Below are positions 13,601 to 23,036 of a DNA stretch of 64,000 nt, one piece after another. The position numbers and the translations under genes are program-made. Numbering within the stretch: the first letter of the stretch is position 1; each line of letters opens with the position of its first letter. The notes beneath the pieces are model-generated. The model had not been told where the DNA came from. It saw only the letters and a program-made list of their open reading frames with translations, and did no database searches. This stretch comes from Pisaster brevispinus. Its lineage: Eukaryota > Echinodermata > Asteroidea > Forcipulatida > Asteriidae. The stretch lies in the NCBI GenBank assembly GCA_023634235.1, contig JAMKCF010000001.1, forward strand, positions 4,900,758-4,964,757, given 5' to 3'.

Positions 13601-16600
13601 TAGATTAGTAGCCTAATACAAAGTAGCTATCTTTTTAACGTAAATACGATATTAAAAACATTGACAACAATATTTGCTGTTCCGACTGGTGGCTGGAACA
13701 GCATTGACTGCCAAGACAAGTTATAGCCAAGAACTCTGTCGGAATCAGTCAGACACGAACACTGACTTGTTTTAAATATTTAGTGTTTTTACGTTGTTTC
13801 GAACTGATACAATAGTATAATTTCCCACTCAGCTTCCAATCCCTCTGCACACATCAACAACATTCGAAGGGATCTCAATCAATAGTCTGCCTATCGCCTT
13901 AATCATACATTTATTACATCCATGCAAACAAGTGGCAATTAATTCCTCCACGGCACCAACAACAAGCTCACCAAACAAAATCCTTTCAACTATTCAGACT
14001 GCTAGCGCCTGCGTGTTAAAAAAAAAAACCCGTAAACTTGATCAAGTCACAACCGCAATAAGACAGCTTCAGAAGCTTCCAGTTTGTCACGGAATTAATT
14101 TAGAATTGGTATTGCTTCTAAACCTGCGCATCGTCAAACTAGCTGTAGCTGACAGCACCAAATCAATAAATTTAAAGGTTAGTAGTTGTTTTAATGAAAA
14201 CAATATTTTTTTGTAAAAACCCAATATCATAACAGCGCAAAAAACAACAACAGCAACAGGCACATTTCTCTTGTCTGAGAATGTTGTGTTTTAGTCTTTA
14301 TTTGTTTTACCCTGCTCAGTTGAGTAAATACTTAACCCTTATGCTACTATTTACAAATCCCTGGGTACTATTTTGTGGAAGAAGAGAAGATGTTAAAGTG
14401 ATGGAAAACTGAGAGATTAGAACTTCAAGAAGATGTAAAATGGCGTGTATGGGTAGTGCAACAGCGCGTTTTACCATTAAATGTCGGCAACAGCTAACCT
14501 AATGATGAGCATCGTTATTTTGATAAAATTAAATTTACAGTGGAAAAAAATAAAAAAAGTGGGAACTGTTAGGATTGTGTTTTTTTTATAAAAAGTAAAC
14601 ATAAGTTATAAGTTAAAAGCGAGAGACAGGTGTTGTTTGTTAGCTTAATTAATTATGGCAAGTGTGCCATTGTCAAACACTCTACTGATCTAGACGATAG
14701 GGTTTATTGGAAACGGTCTCGTCGCAGCAGAAAGGCCTTCAACACAACACTGTTCCTAAAAAAAAATAAGCTTATTTCATCAGCTGGAATGACACACGAA
14801 AAAATATAATGTCCTCCAAAATTGCAATCCAAGCATAGCATTTAACATCCATCACGAAAAAGCAATCAACAGTTTTCAAATTTTACTCAGATTGTTTGAC
14901 GAAAAACTCGTTAGAGTTCACTTCCGGTCGCTCGGCACCGACATGACTGTTTATTCCTGCATCCACTGACGCTATGTTGCATTTGTGGCAAACCATGCTT
15001 CCCCTTATTTCTTTTGAAGCACTATGAATGGTTATTAGAGGTTTGTCTTTGTTTTAATTATTTGTTTGAATTATTAAAACAAACAAATAGTTAGTCCTGA
15101 CGTTTCGACCCTAGCTGAGTCAATGGATACAGGAATAACAACAGTCATGTCGGTGCCAAGCGATCGGGAGAGAACTTTTGGAGAAATACATTGCGAGGGT
15201 CGAAACGTCAGGCCACTTACTATTTTTTATTTATTTTTTTATTTTTTTTGCATTTATACCATAGGTCATTTTGGTTGGTAAGCAGTTTGCAACAGCTAAT
15301 ACTCTTCATTAAAACAATTCAGCATTTTGGACACTGGGGGTACTTTAATTTTGAGCCCCTTTTGGACTGTGCCTAAATTAGATTGACATGAGGTTATGTG
15401 AAGAAACAATAACTTCAAAATCAAAGTACCAATGGGGTACTCTTGGGACGCTAGGTGACAGCAGACTTACCAGGTAAATCCCTTGTTCTCTGTAATGTGC
15501 CCAGAACTACGTACAATCTGGAAATGTACCTTGTAAATCTATTGCCACCTAGTGTTTCCAAAATGTCTATTATTCCAAGGTAGACATCTTTTTCTGTACA
15601 ATCAGTTAATACTGATCTTTGGAAATGACATCCTGCTATCTAAAGTACCGTGACGGGAGTCTATTAGGAGTTAAATAAAACCACTTTTTTTTTAGAAAAC
15701 CTTTTATGTGGTCTTGTGTGCTTCTTAATTGGTATCTCATGTTGCACATAGACAGGTCTGTACTTTCAGAAAACCCGGTGTGAGGGTTCATATTTTGTAA
15801 ATTAGTAAATGAATGTACATTTAAATAACTACAAATAATACAATGAACAAGAATTATACATGGAAATTGACATCACGTTGTTCATCTTTTAGATTTGACC
15901 GTGTTCAATAAAGCTTTTAATAATAAATTCTTACTCGTTCATTCCAAAGGCAAATTTCGGAAAATTTGCTGACTGTCTTTCAACCCAACATTTTCACTGG
16001 ACTACATTCTGTGCGTCACCTGTAAGTAAAAAGTTTATCTTAAAAGTAACCTCTAATGATTCTGGGTCAGATTTTGAACTGGAAATGGGGCGAAATTACT
16101 CATAATCAGGGTGAATTGCAGAGTCTTTAACTACTTCAATGGTCAACCTTATCCAGAAATGGTTCGGGGCATTTCGGGCTAGGAATCTGGTTCAATTCTA
16201 ACACGGGGATATTAGAGTGCGTCGATCATGACAGGGGAGCACCGTTTAGAATGTATATTCTTGGTTTTATTACAATGGTCATATTTTGAAACGCGAAATA
16301 GGCTTCAGATTTTCCTCAGACTCCATCTGCCTGATTGAAATTTGTAAACAATATATGTGTTTATACCCGCCTACAGAGGGCTCTGTTTACGGTAGTTGAT
16401 TAAACATGGCTTCTCCATAGTATAAATGTTTCAATCTTGTGTGTCCCTACAAAGACGTCAACCTTTTAGGGAGAACCCAAGCGATATCGCTGCGCAGAAA
16501 TTGATGTCACCTATTCTTGAACATACGAAGAAGAACAAAATTACAGATGGGTCATTCCGTGTAAATTCAACACGCTTTTGGACCTGACCGTCAGAGATTG

Positions 16601-19600
16601 AAATAAGATATGGTTTAACGAACTTTTGACTAATTACATGATCCAAAAGTAAAGCACAAAATTTACATCATTTTAAACCTCTTGAAATGGCCCGCATTAG
16701 ATAACATAAAATCAAAATTTTACCACACCATCAAAGATTACGCAAAAAATTGACCTTTGACCTTGATTTTCAAAAATACATCAAAAGGCGTATTTTGTAT
16801 TATTTTGTATGTTAGCTTTTAAGATGTAAGCAACAATATTCAGGTCATGTTAATTAGTCAAAAGCTCGTCAACCCATATCTCAAAAAAAAATACTTACAA
16901 TTTGGATTATGAGGGTTTCTCGGGCAGTCTAATCAGCGCACCGAATTTAATGTCAATCTCTGACGGTCAGGTCCAAAATTGGTTGAGTTGACATGGAGTG
17001 ACCCAGGTACGGGTTACTGTCTGGTTTGGCATGTGTGTAAGTCAGCAAAAAAAAAAAATATGCGTGTGAGTAAACACGTTTCCTAAATTTTGGTTGTAAC
17101 TGGCAGCATCAGCTGCTATTTTTTTTTCTAGTTTTATTTATTAAAATTGCTATTATAATTTGTTTTGTTTAGGTTTTCAGATACAGTACTGTTGAATATA
17201 ACCTAATTTCAGAAATATATATTTTAGAGAAAATATTGTTCCAGTATGTACTTCATAATCAGTAAGCTTTTAGACTTAAATTAAGCATATTAGTGAACTT
17301 ACAGACTGTAAATTGTTATTGCGTTGATGCAAAAACATGAACGCGAGCCGTGTGACGGTCACTTAATCAGTAATGATGGGAGCCAGCAAAGATACTTGAA
17401 TATCGGGGGTAGGTGATTACTATGCGTCTCGTGTGGCTGGCGTGACAAAAAAAGCAGAGGCTTTTCGAAGGCGTAAGAGCTTGTCAATTGGATCTCGTGG
17501 CGGGTAGAACTGCAGAATAGAGTTGTAAGAATCCAGAACAATAGCATATAGTTATGATATTCACTTCAGAAAAAAATGTCTTCCTCTTCGTCTTTTTCGC
17601 CTTCTTATTAATAGTTTGTATCACCTGTCTTTACAGGGATATAGGCGACAACCCATGGACAGTTATAAAGTCAGGCGCATTCACTGGTCTGGAGAGCCTG
17701 GAGATTCTGTAAGTTAAATTATAATGTCAAATCGAGGATATTAATATGCAAAGTTATGCCCCAAATAGGGCATGAATAGACCAACATCAGTTAACAACTA
17801 CGAGCAGTAGTAATACATAACAACGCATAAACACATTTTGTTTGTTAATTATTGAAGAAAACCGTCAAAATATCAAATGTTGTAGACAATATTCAGAATA
17901 ACAGTTAAAGTTAATACATGTAAATAAATCAAAAATATGCAAATCAATCATTAAAATAACCCCAGCACAAGGGACTGAAGTAGATCAACATCAGACCCAG
18001 AAGACCCATCAAACACCCAGAATTTGGGTCATTCGGACTTCGAAGTTTAAGAGTGTTGGGAATGTTTAATCAATGGGATGGGCATAAAACCTACACAGAT
18101 CTAGAATATGCGTGTCTTACATGACGAATTTACCCCTGTAGTATACATTTTACCATGACCAATATGCAAAACTCCTTCGGGTTCAAAGATGAAGTTGAAA
18201 CACAATTTTTCATAAAGAGTTTTTTTTTGTTCAGTCTAGATAGTTTTATTTTTTTTCCAGTGTTTACTTGAGTTATTTGGTTGGTATCTTGTTGGTTTAT
18301 TGTTTATGTTTTATCAACGAAAGCCCGTGTTTTATTTTACAAACGATAAATATCTCGGTTTTAATGTTCCAGAGTCCTACAACGCCGCTCCAATGAAACA
18401 ATTAACTTTATAGTGGACAAGCACGAAATGGAACATATGACAAACCTCACTTCAGTGTAAGTTTAACTAAGCTTAAAACGTAGCACCTTATCTGTGTTAC
18501 AATGGTTTTATTTTGTCTTAATCAGTGCTGGCAAAGTTTCAGCTTGTGCTTTTTTGGCAAAGAGACTGTCCCATTTCTCAATGTTTTCCCATATAAAGTG
18601 CTTGGCCCTATTTTGTACTGTAAGTTTATTTGTGTTTATGTTATTTTCAAAACTAATTTTGATACGAGAATGCTATTATTCACAGATATGCTCGAACATA
18701 CAACTATTGGAATCTCATAACTTACTACTAAACTTGTAATCAAAGTTGTGTTCGTCAAGTGGATGAAAACTCGAGCCCAATCTATAACGATAATACACTT
18801 TTCAATGACTGCTTTTAAACAATTTTTTTGTTTTTCTTCTTTTTTTCTGATTTCCATGAAGGTTGGTTGACGATTCCAAAATGTGCTGCCTCCTTGACAC
18901 GAAAACCATCGGAATCGATATTTGTGTTCCTGACAATGAATTCCATACGGAGATACCATACCTTAGCTGCAACCGAATTATGCACAACTCCGTATTACGG
19001 GTCTTTGTATGGTGTCTCGGATTTAGCGCCCTCATCGGCAACGCTGGAATAATTGTATGGCGGCTAAACATGAAAGACTCGGGCAAGCGTTCGCAATCCG
19101 TCCTAATTCTCAATCTGGCAGTGTCGGATCTCATCATGGGCTTGTACATGTTGATAATCGGTGGAGCGGATGTTCATTATCAGGATGATTACTTTCTCCA
19201 CGCGAACGAGTGGAAGTCTAGTCCCATCTGTAAATTTGCCGGTTTTCTGTCGATGCTGAGCTCCGAGGCGTCGGTGTTTTTCATCACAATGATCAGCATC
19301 GATCGATTCCTGTGTGTGGTGTTCCCATTCGGGAAGAAATGGTTCCGGCTGGAATCGGCCCGAGTGGCGACGATCGTCATGTGGTGTATAGCCTTAGCAA
19401 TCAGCGTCCCTCCAGTGTTTCTCCAAGATATGCTCGACGGCAAGAACCAGACTTTTTACGGGCTGTATGATATATGCGTAGGGCTCCCTCTAGTGATCAG
19501 ACCCAGGACCGGCTCCCTAAACAAAACCCTCCTCGAGGTAACACGACTGAGCCAAACCGTCACGCAGAAGGCCGGGCCTTCCTGGATATTCTCAGCCACC

Positions 19601-20068
19601 GTGTACCTGGGGATTAACTTTGTCTGTTGCCTGGTTGTCATAGTGTGCTACTCCGCCATAGCGTTCGTAGTCATTATCAAGTTACCAGCGAAGAAATTGA
19701 ACAAGAGGAATGACAGGGAGCACCGCAGGAGGGAAATGACCATGGCAACGCGCATGCTCCTTATCGTCGGTACTGACTTCTGCTGTTGGATGCCTGTGAT
19801 CATAATGGGGATTTTATCACAGGCTGGTGCCGTGGACATACCGGACGAGACGTACGCGTGGGTCGTTGTCTTTGTCATACCGATCAACTCTGCGATCAAC
19901 CCGTACCTCTACACGGTCTCAAACGCGAACTCGGTCTCCATAAAGTGCTGTAAGATTGGCAGTCATGGCTCGGTTGATGCAGTCCGTTTGAAACCTATCA
20001 ACAGTCAGCAGACCAAGGATACAAATGCAAATCGCCGGAGTCGAGCGGGAACAAACACGCTTCTCTGA
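1599..20068 (+). CDS. LRR-containing rhodopsin-family GPCR (GRL101/relaxin-receptor-like), 3' part of gene, copy 1
   Basis: Spliced plus-strand gene, 5' incomplete. Coding exons read from AG/GT signals: 1599-1670, 5230-5301, 5818-5892, 8510-8581, 10028-10099, 13089-13160, 15950-16021, 17637-17708, 18373-18456 and 18862-20068. All introns are phase 2, and each of the first eight exons encodes one leucine-rich repeat of 24-25 residues. The last exon holds the whole seven-helix domain. This one-repeat-per-exon plan is known for LGR-type receptors (glycoprotein-hormone, relaxin and snail GRL101 receptors). The family's ectodomain binds the ligand at the plasma membrane and the 7TM part couples to G proteins. 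LDLa modules and the first LRRs, expected in type C LGRs, must lie left of the window if present. Which subtype or ligand cannot be told from this part. A second copy lies inverted at the right edge. Confidence 0.85.
2073..4599. mobile_element. Non-autonomous CACTG-ended (EnSpm/CACTA-like) element
   Basis: The left end reads CACTGAAAAACCT and the right end AGGTTTTACAGTG, an inverted pair with one mismatch, flanked by TA on both sides. Dense subterminal repeats of the AACGCGTTTAT and TAAACAC type fill about 2090-2830 and 4195-4590, as is usual for EnSpm elements. The 2.5-kb interior has no transposase frame that I recognise. It sits in the first visible intron of the receptor gene. Confidence 0.65.
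3683..3788 (+). pseudogene. Exon-like fragment inside the CACTG element
   Basis: A good acceptor (TTTTTTGCAG) is followed by an open frame of about 34 codons ending in TGA, including LPHDTVATEDDGTAFEEVEV. The EDDGT stretch resembles the acidic strand of CIDE-N-like/ubiquitin-fold domains, but this is a weak likeness. It may be a remnant of the element's own gene or a captured host exon. Confidence 0.25.
5230..5301 (+). CDS. LRR exon 2 (72 nt) of GPCR copy 1
   Basis: A pyrimidine-rich tract and ACCAG precede 5230; donor GTGAGT follows at 5302. It reads DLEQNNITRLKHGVFRHLKY and then IHIL, a textbook LRR with the NxI core. The exon is easy to miss because it has no long ORF. Confidence 0.8.
5818..5892 (+). 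CDS. LRR exon 3 (75 nt) of GPCR copy 1
   Basis: Acceptor TTGCAG before 5818, donor GTAAGT at 5893. It reads KLNMNNLVTIDAGVFEPLTS then LVRVL. One codon longer than its neighbours, with phase 2 kept on both sides. Confidence 0.8.
7884..8203. mobile_element. Foldback MITE-like hairpin, about 320 bp
   Basis: The left arm (about 7884-8000) and right arm (about 8062-8203) are reverse complements with few differences. Both contain the stretch around GGTCGGCCGCGCTGTGCGTG and both begin with CCTTAGG. The spacer is about 60 bp. No coding content. It is GC-richer than the surrounding intron. Confidence 0.6.
8510..8581 (+). CDS. LRR exon 4 (72 nt) of GPCR copy 1
   Basis: Acceptor CCAACAG, donor GTATGT. 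It reads RLDSNWLVDINEDMFRGLAK then LIFL. The usual asparagine is present (SNW) and the spacing matches the other repeats. Confidence 0.8.
8823..8944 (+). repeat. Dispersed ~125-bp repeat, copy 1
   Basis: It runs from CTCTGCGTGACACCATC to TTTTAAATCACCC. Two further diverged copies occur in this window at 26237-26360 (same strand) and 56225-56337 (opposite strand). No terminal inverted repeats or pol III boxes were noticed, so its class is open. Confidence 0.55.
10028..10099 (+). CDS. LRR exon 5 (72 nt) of GPCR copy 1
   Basis: Acceptor TTTTTCAG, donor GTAAGT. It reads RLAKNKIQTLKSNTFRHLSS then LLSL, with a canonical NKI core. Phase 2 at both ends. Confidence 0.85.
11970..12380 (+). mobile_element. 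3' end of a truncated L2/CR1-like non-LTR retrotransposon
   Basis: Forward translation with one stop gives YGQRAFTVSAPT, then WNNLPLHIR and SLESFKAMLKTHLL. These are the conserved C-terminal motifs of the reverse-transcriptase ORF in L2/CR1/Jockey-type elements. It is followed by a short repeated ACCTTGAA segment and GCGCTTTACAAATGTTATTT with an ATT-rich tail, a usual 3' end for such LINEs. Everything upstream of the C-terminus is missing, so it is a dead 5'-truncated copy. Confidence 0.75.
13089..13160 (+). CDS. LRR exon 6 (72 nt) of GPCR copy 1
   Basis: Acceptor TTTGGCAG, donor GTAAGT. It reads DLVQNRISSIEPGAFAGLDN then LKVL, one of the cleanest repeats (NRI core, GAFAGL). Confidence 0.88.
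14915..15212. repeat. Nested inverted repeats in a receptor intron
   Basis: A segment around GGCACCGACATGACTG (about 14934) is inverted at about 15118-15172. A second pair, CCTGACGTTTCGACCC (15096-15111) and GGGTCGAAACGTCAGG (15197-15212), is a perfect 16-bp inverted repeat. CGAAACGTC-type ends are common in Penelope-like elements, but there is no coding support here. Confidence 0.45.
15443..15563. mobile_element. Small MITE with AGGTGGCAG-type inverted ends, copy 1
   Basis: Terminal inverted repeats of about 34 bp carry CGCTAGGTGACAGCAGACTT on the left and the inverse of CACTAGGTGGCAATAGA on the right. Related copies are at 22906-23036 and 59746-59870. The ends resemble the core of the CTCF-binding motif (see findings). 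Confidence 0.55.
15950..16021 (+). CDS. LRR exon 7 (72 nt) of GPCR copy 1
   Basis: Acceptor CCAAAG, donor GTAAGT. It reads QISENLLTVFQPNIFTGLHS then VRHL. The core is ENLLTVF, so it is slightly degenerate but correctly spaced. Confidence 0.78.
16548..17005. mobile_element. 458-bp MITE with TGGGTCA ends
   Basis: The left end TGGGTCATTCCGTGTAAATT and right end (inverse of TGGGTCACTCCATGTCAACT) pair, and the pairing continues inward through the shared text TTTTGGACCTGACCGTCAGA. Arms of about 60-110 bp are followed by a second pairing zone at TTTGACTAATTA / TAATTAGTCAAA. No ORF. No target-site duplication was clear. Confidence 0.65.
17637..17708 (+). CDS. LRR exon 8 (72 nt) of GPCR copy 1
   Basis: Acceptor TTTACAG, donor GTAAGT. 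It reads DIGDNPWTVIKSGAFTGLES then LEIL. The matching exon of copy 2 is at 63845-63916 on the minus strand, which supports both the boundaries and the phase. Confidence 0.88.
18373..18456 (+). CDS. Hinge exon (84 nt) of GPCR copy 1
   Basis: Acceptor GTTCCAG, donor GTAAGT. It encodes 28 residues including RRSNETINFIVDKHEMEHMT. The LRR consensus has faded and there is one NET glycosylation sequon, so it probably forms the end of the solenoid or the hinge before helix 1. The exon is conserved in copy 2 (63144-63227). Confidence 0.8.
18862..20068 (+). CDS. Seven-transmembrane terminal exon of GPCR copy 1
   Basis: One exon encodes about 401 residues and ends in TGA. Acceptor ATGAAG precedes it; the first codons are LVDDSKMCC, so this is not a translation start. 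The CC pair and CVP in the first 25 residues form the membrane-proximal cysteine cluster seen in LGRs. Hallmarks: GN in helix 1 (about 59-60), LAVSDL in helix 2 (85-90), C123 at the top of helix 3, DRF at 147-149 in place of DRY, C205 in loop 2, WMP in helix 6, NPYLY at 346-350 in helix 7. Loop 2 is long (about 188-240) with sequons NQT and NKT. The short tail carries a CC at 362-363 that could be palmitoylated (inference). The intact frame argues for a working gene. Confidence 0.92.
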
Positions 20069-20194
20069 CCTTTTTGGATTACATACTGCTCATTAAACTT
20101 ATCAGTGAAATTGAAAACAAAAGTGCAAACAACGTCATCAGCTGGTGCTCCTTCCGATGGCCAGGTAGACTTGATTTAGGCTGTCTTGCTAAAA

Positions 20195-20200
20195 AATAAA
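20195..20200 (+). promoter_or_regulatory. Candidate polyadenylation signal AATAAA
   Basis: AATAAA lies about 127 nt after the receptor stop codon. A weaker ATTAAA is at 20092-20097, only 24 nt after the stop. In copy 2 the equivalent of the AATAAA reads AAATGC, so the ATTAAA is the only one of the two shared by both copies. Confidence 0.4.
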
Positions 20201-22905
20201 CCTTTTGCCGGTGTCGTAGGAAAGTCTCTCCCCCGGAGATTCTGTCCCCCATGTGGAAAAATTAACATTGGCTGGAAGAGGTTTAATCACAAGAGGGCGC
20301 TTTCGGAAGAAGTTTGCACACAGTTCGCCGCTATTGGGACATAATATTCTGCTACACCAGGCGATAGTTATCCATGCATGGAGTCCATGGTGATGATAAA
20401 CACTTGCACTTGCATATTGGGCAATTAACAAGGGCTGGATGAGGTTTATTCAAAAGAGGGCGCTATTAGAAGACGTTTTTACACAGTTGACAGATCACTC
20501 ACACTATTGTTAATCCAGTATTTAGAGGACTTGTTTTGTTCTCCCGTTGTCGGAACACCTGTATGCTTTTCTTTTTTTTTTTAAGTCTTAGGATTTACTG
20601 GGGTAACATCCCCAACGAACAGCAAATTACGTATCCGTAATATTTCTGCTGTGTGGTTTGAGAGTTAAACGAAGAAAAACGGTGTGGGGTATATATCTCC
20701 GTCGTGTAAACCAAATCACAAGAGGGCCCTTCTGCAAGCCTCAGTGGGTAACCTCTTGCCACCGGGAACCTCATTTTGTCCCTCTTTCGTTTGTACCTTA
20801 ATTTGTGACAACAGCACTTACCTAGAGTACTTACTTTCTAACTGGGGACCTTCGCCAAACCGGAAACGCTATTTGCTATTATTTTTATTTTAGGTACCCG
20901 GTTTCAATTTGCATACCTACCCGAGTCTACATATCATCGTTTTGCATACACTCTGTGGCCACTTCTGTGTTTTGTGCACTAAATAATACACATATAAATC
21001 CTTCTACGTTTCCACGTTGAATTTTCAACGCACGTTTATATGCAGGATGGATGGGTTGGTTTATTTCTAATAATGGCCAATCGTAGAGGCTGGTAACTTT
21101 GAATTCCATATCGACGAGTTTGCACTTTATGAACCATTAGTTAAGTGTCATGGGCTTACGCACGAGGAATCGCGGGGTAGCTTACACAACGGAAAAACAT
21201 ACAAAAAAAGTCATTTTGGAACCCACGAAAGAATTATATATGAAAAGGGATAACATAAAATGTAAAGGAGTACCTCACAAATCGGATCCGTAAATTTGGA
21301 TGAACTTGTTTCGACAGTAAAGGTTATAGCCTGTGAACGTTGAAGCAAGAAGTTGTCAAGTCCATCATGAACCAATGCGGTGTTTTTAGTGATATAAACG
21401 TAAATAGCTTGGCATTCAATAAAACCGAAGGAAAACGGAAGAGCAACACGCGAAAAGAACTAGTTTCACATTGTACCGTTTCACATGCACACCACAAACA
21501 CAGAGAGCTTGTGTATTTAGTATATTGGAACTTACACTGTAACCACTCCTGTGTCAGAACAGCCTTCCTTCCAAGTCTGTGACCACGATTTTCTGAGCAG
21601 TACGGAGTCCATATATGGACGATGGTCCGAATTATGACACCGGATCAAATTTAACATTTAACGGGCCATCATCCCGGACTCTGTTTACACATTTTGATTG
21701 TTTACATATTATCCATCATCAACCCTACCACCGAACCAGATACGGCTTACTATTGACTCCGAGTGTCTGAGCGGGTGCAATTCGGTCTGAAAAAAATGAA
21801 AGTTCTGAAAACACTTTGCTGATAATATACTCAAATCAAGGGAGTTATATTGTCTCGAGTCCCACAGATTGTTAGTACATGTATCACACAAATGTATTTA
21901 TTGTATTTCCCATATAACGAGTTAAACATTTGAACTAAACAACATTAATCCTTGTTTACGAAAAACAAAAGAGCGGCGTTATGCATTCCACAGCTTTTCG
22001 GGGCAGGCTATTCTGTACACGTTTTACTTGGGAAATGTTGCATCATATTATATCAATCAATAATATCGTAAACGTACTGGCCGAACAAGTTTTGAGATGT
22101 GTGCCCCCTTCCTGTGTACCAACAGTTTTTGAAAGTTGCCATCACAAAATGTTCACTCAATTTGCCTGGAATTCTAGGCTCAGAAGGTTGTTTGGACTAC
22201 TTGTGTGACTTTACAGGTGACACGCATGACGGGCAAGCCGATTGAACGTATGCTAATTTGCTATATAAATCCATGTCAATAGATTGGTGACACGTGCGTC
22301 CTGGCTTTGTTCACCGCGGAGTTCGCGACTATGCGATATCAACCTGTAAAAATCACACTTGTGCGTAAAAGCAGAATTCCGCGGTAGACGGAGTAATACA
22401 AAATCGGCCCGGAATATCCGAGCTTGAGTCCTGCTCATTAGACTGCTCTGCCACCAACCGCCACAAAATGCCGATTTGGTTTGTTCCATCCTGTTTTATT
22501 TTCTTGACGGTTGGTAAATAAATTATGGCAACGGTAATAACATTATCAGTGGGATATTACCGGGAGACATCGCCTTCTAATTTTGGGCACCTTAGGTTCA
22601 GAAAGCGGTTGTTATGAGAATATCATAGATGGAAAGATGTTTCAAAAGGATAATAATAGTGATCAATACAGCAGTACCTCGAAACTGTGTGGTTTTCACT
22701 TTACGTAATAAAACCAAAACGGAATCCAAAGGTTCTACAAAATGACAGATTGTGTTAGTTTACGGAGTAAAAGGAAACTCACACTTTCACGGATTTTTTT
22801 TAAGAATCAATACATTCCCCGTATTTGAAAACTTCCTTCAAATAATTGTACAACCAAAGCGCCCCATTCGGAAGCAATGTGTCCCTCTCACTGCAATGGG
22901 GGGCT

Positions 22906-23036
22906 TTGGGGGACACTAGGTATCAGCAGACTAACCAGGTAGATATTTTTTTTTTCAAATTTTGTTTTCCCGTACTCAGATCTAAGGAAACAATGTAAAT
23001 TTACCTGATAAGTCTGCTGCCACCTAGCGTTGCAAA
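22906..23036. mobile_element. Small MITE with AGGTGGCAG-type ends, copy 2
   Basis: Same family as 15443-15563: TTGGGGGACACTAGGTATCA at the left, and the inverse of CGCTAGGTGGCAGCAGACTT at the right. It lies at the homologous position to 59746-59870, so it was inserted before the arms duplicated. Confidence 0.6.

Larger units (their letters stand above)
1671..18861 (+). other. Introns of GPCR copy 1: contents
   Basis: Introns are about 3.6, 0.5, 2.6, 1.4, 3.0, 2.8, 1.6, 0.7 and 0.4 kb. Apart from the elements listed separately I see nothing coding in them. The stretches 5893-7880, 8950-10027, 10100-11960, 12390-13088 and 13161-14900 are plain AT-rich sequence. The long frames here (for example minus strand 12286-12771 and 10442-10774) show no recognisable motif or codon signal and are taken as chance. 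Confidence 0.5.

Noticed and set aside
18863..18871. Translation start of the receptor at 18863
   Set aside because: The codon is TTG, preceded by a splice acceptor in phase with upstream LRR exons; it is an internal exon border.
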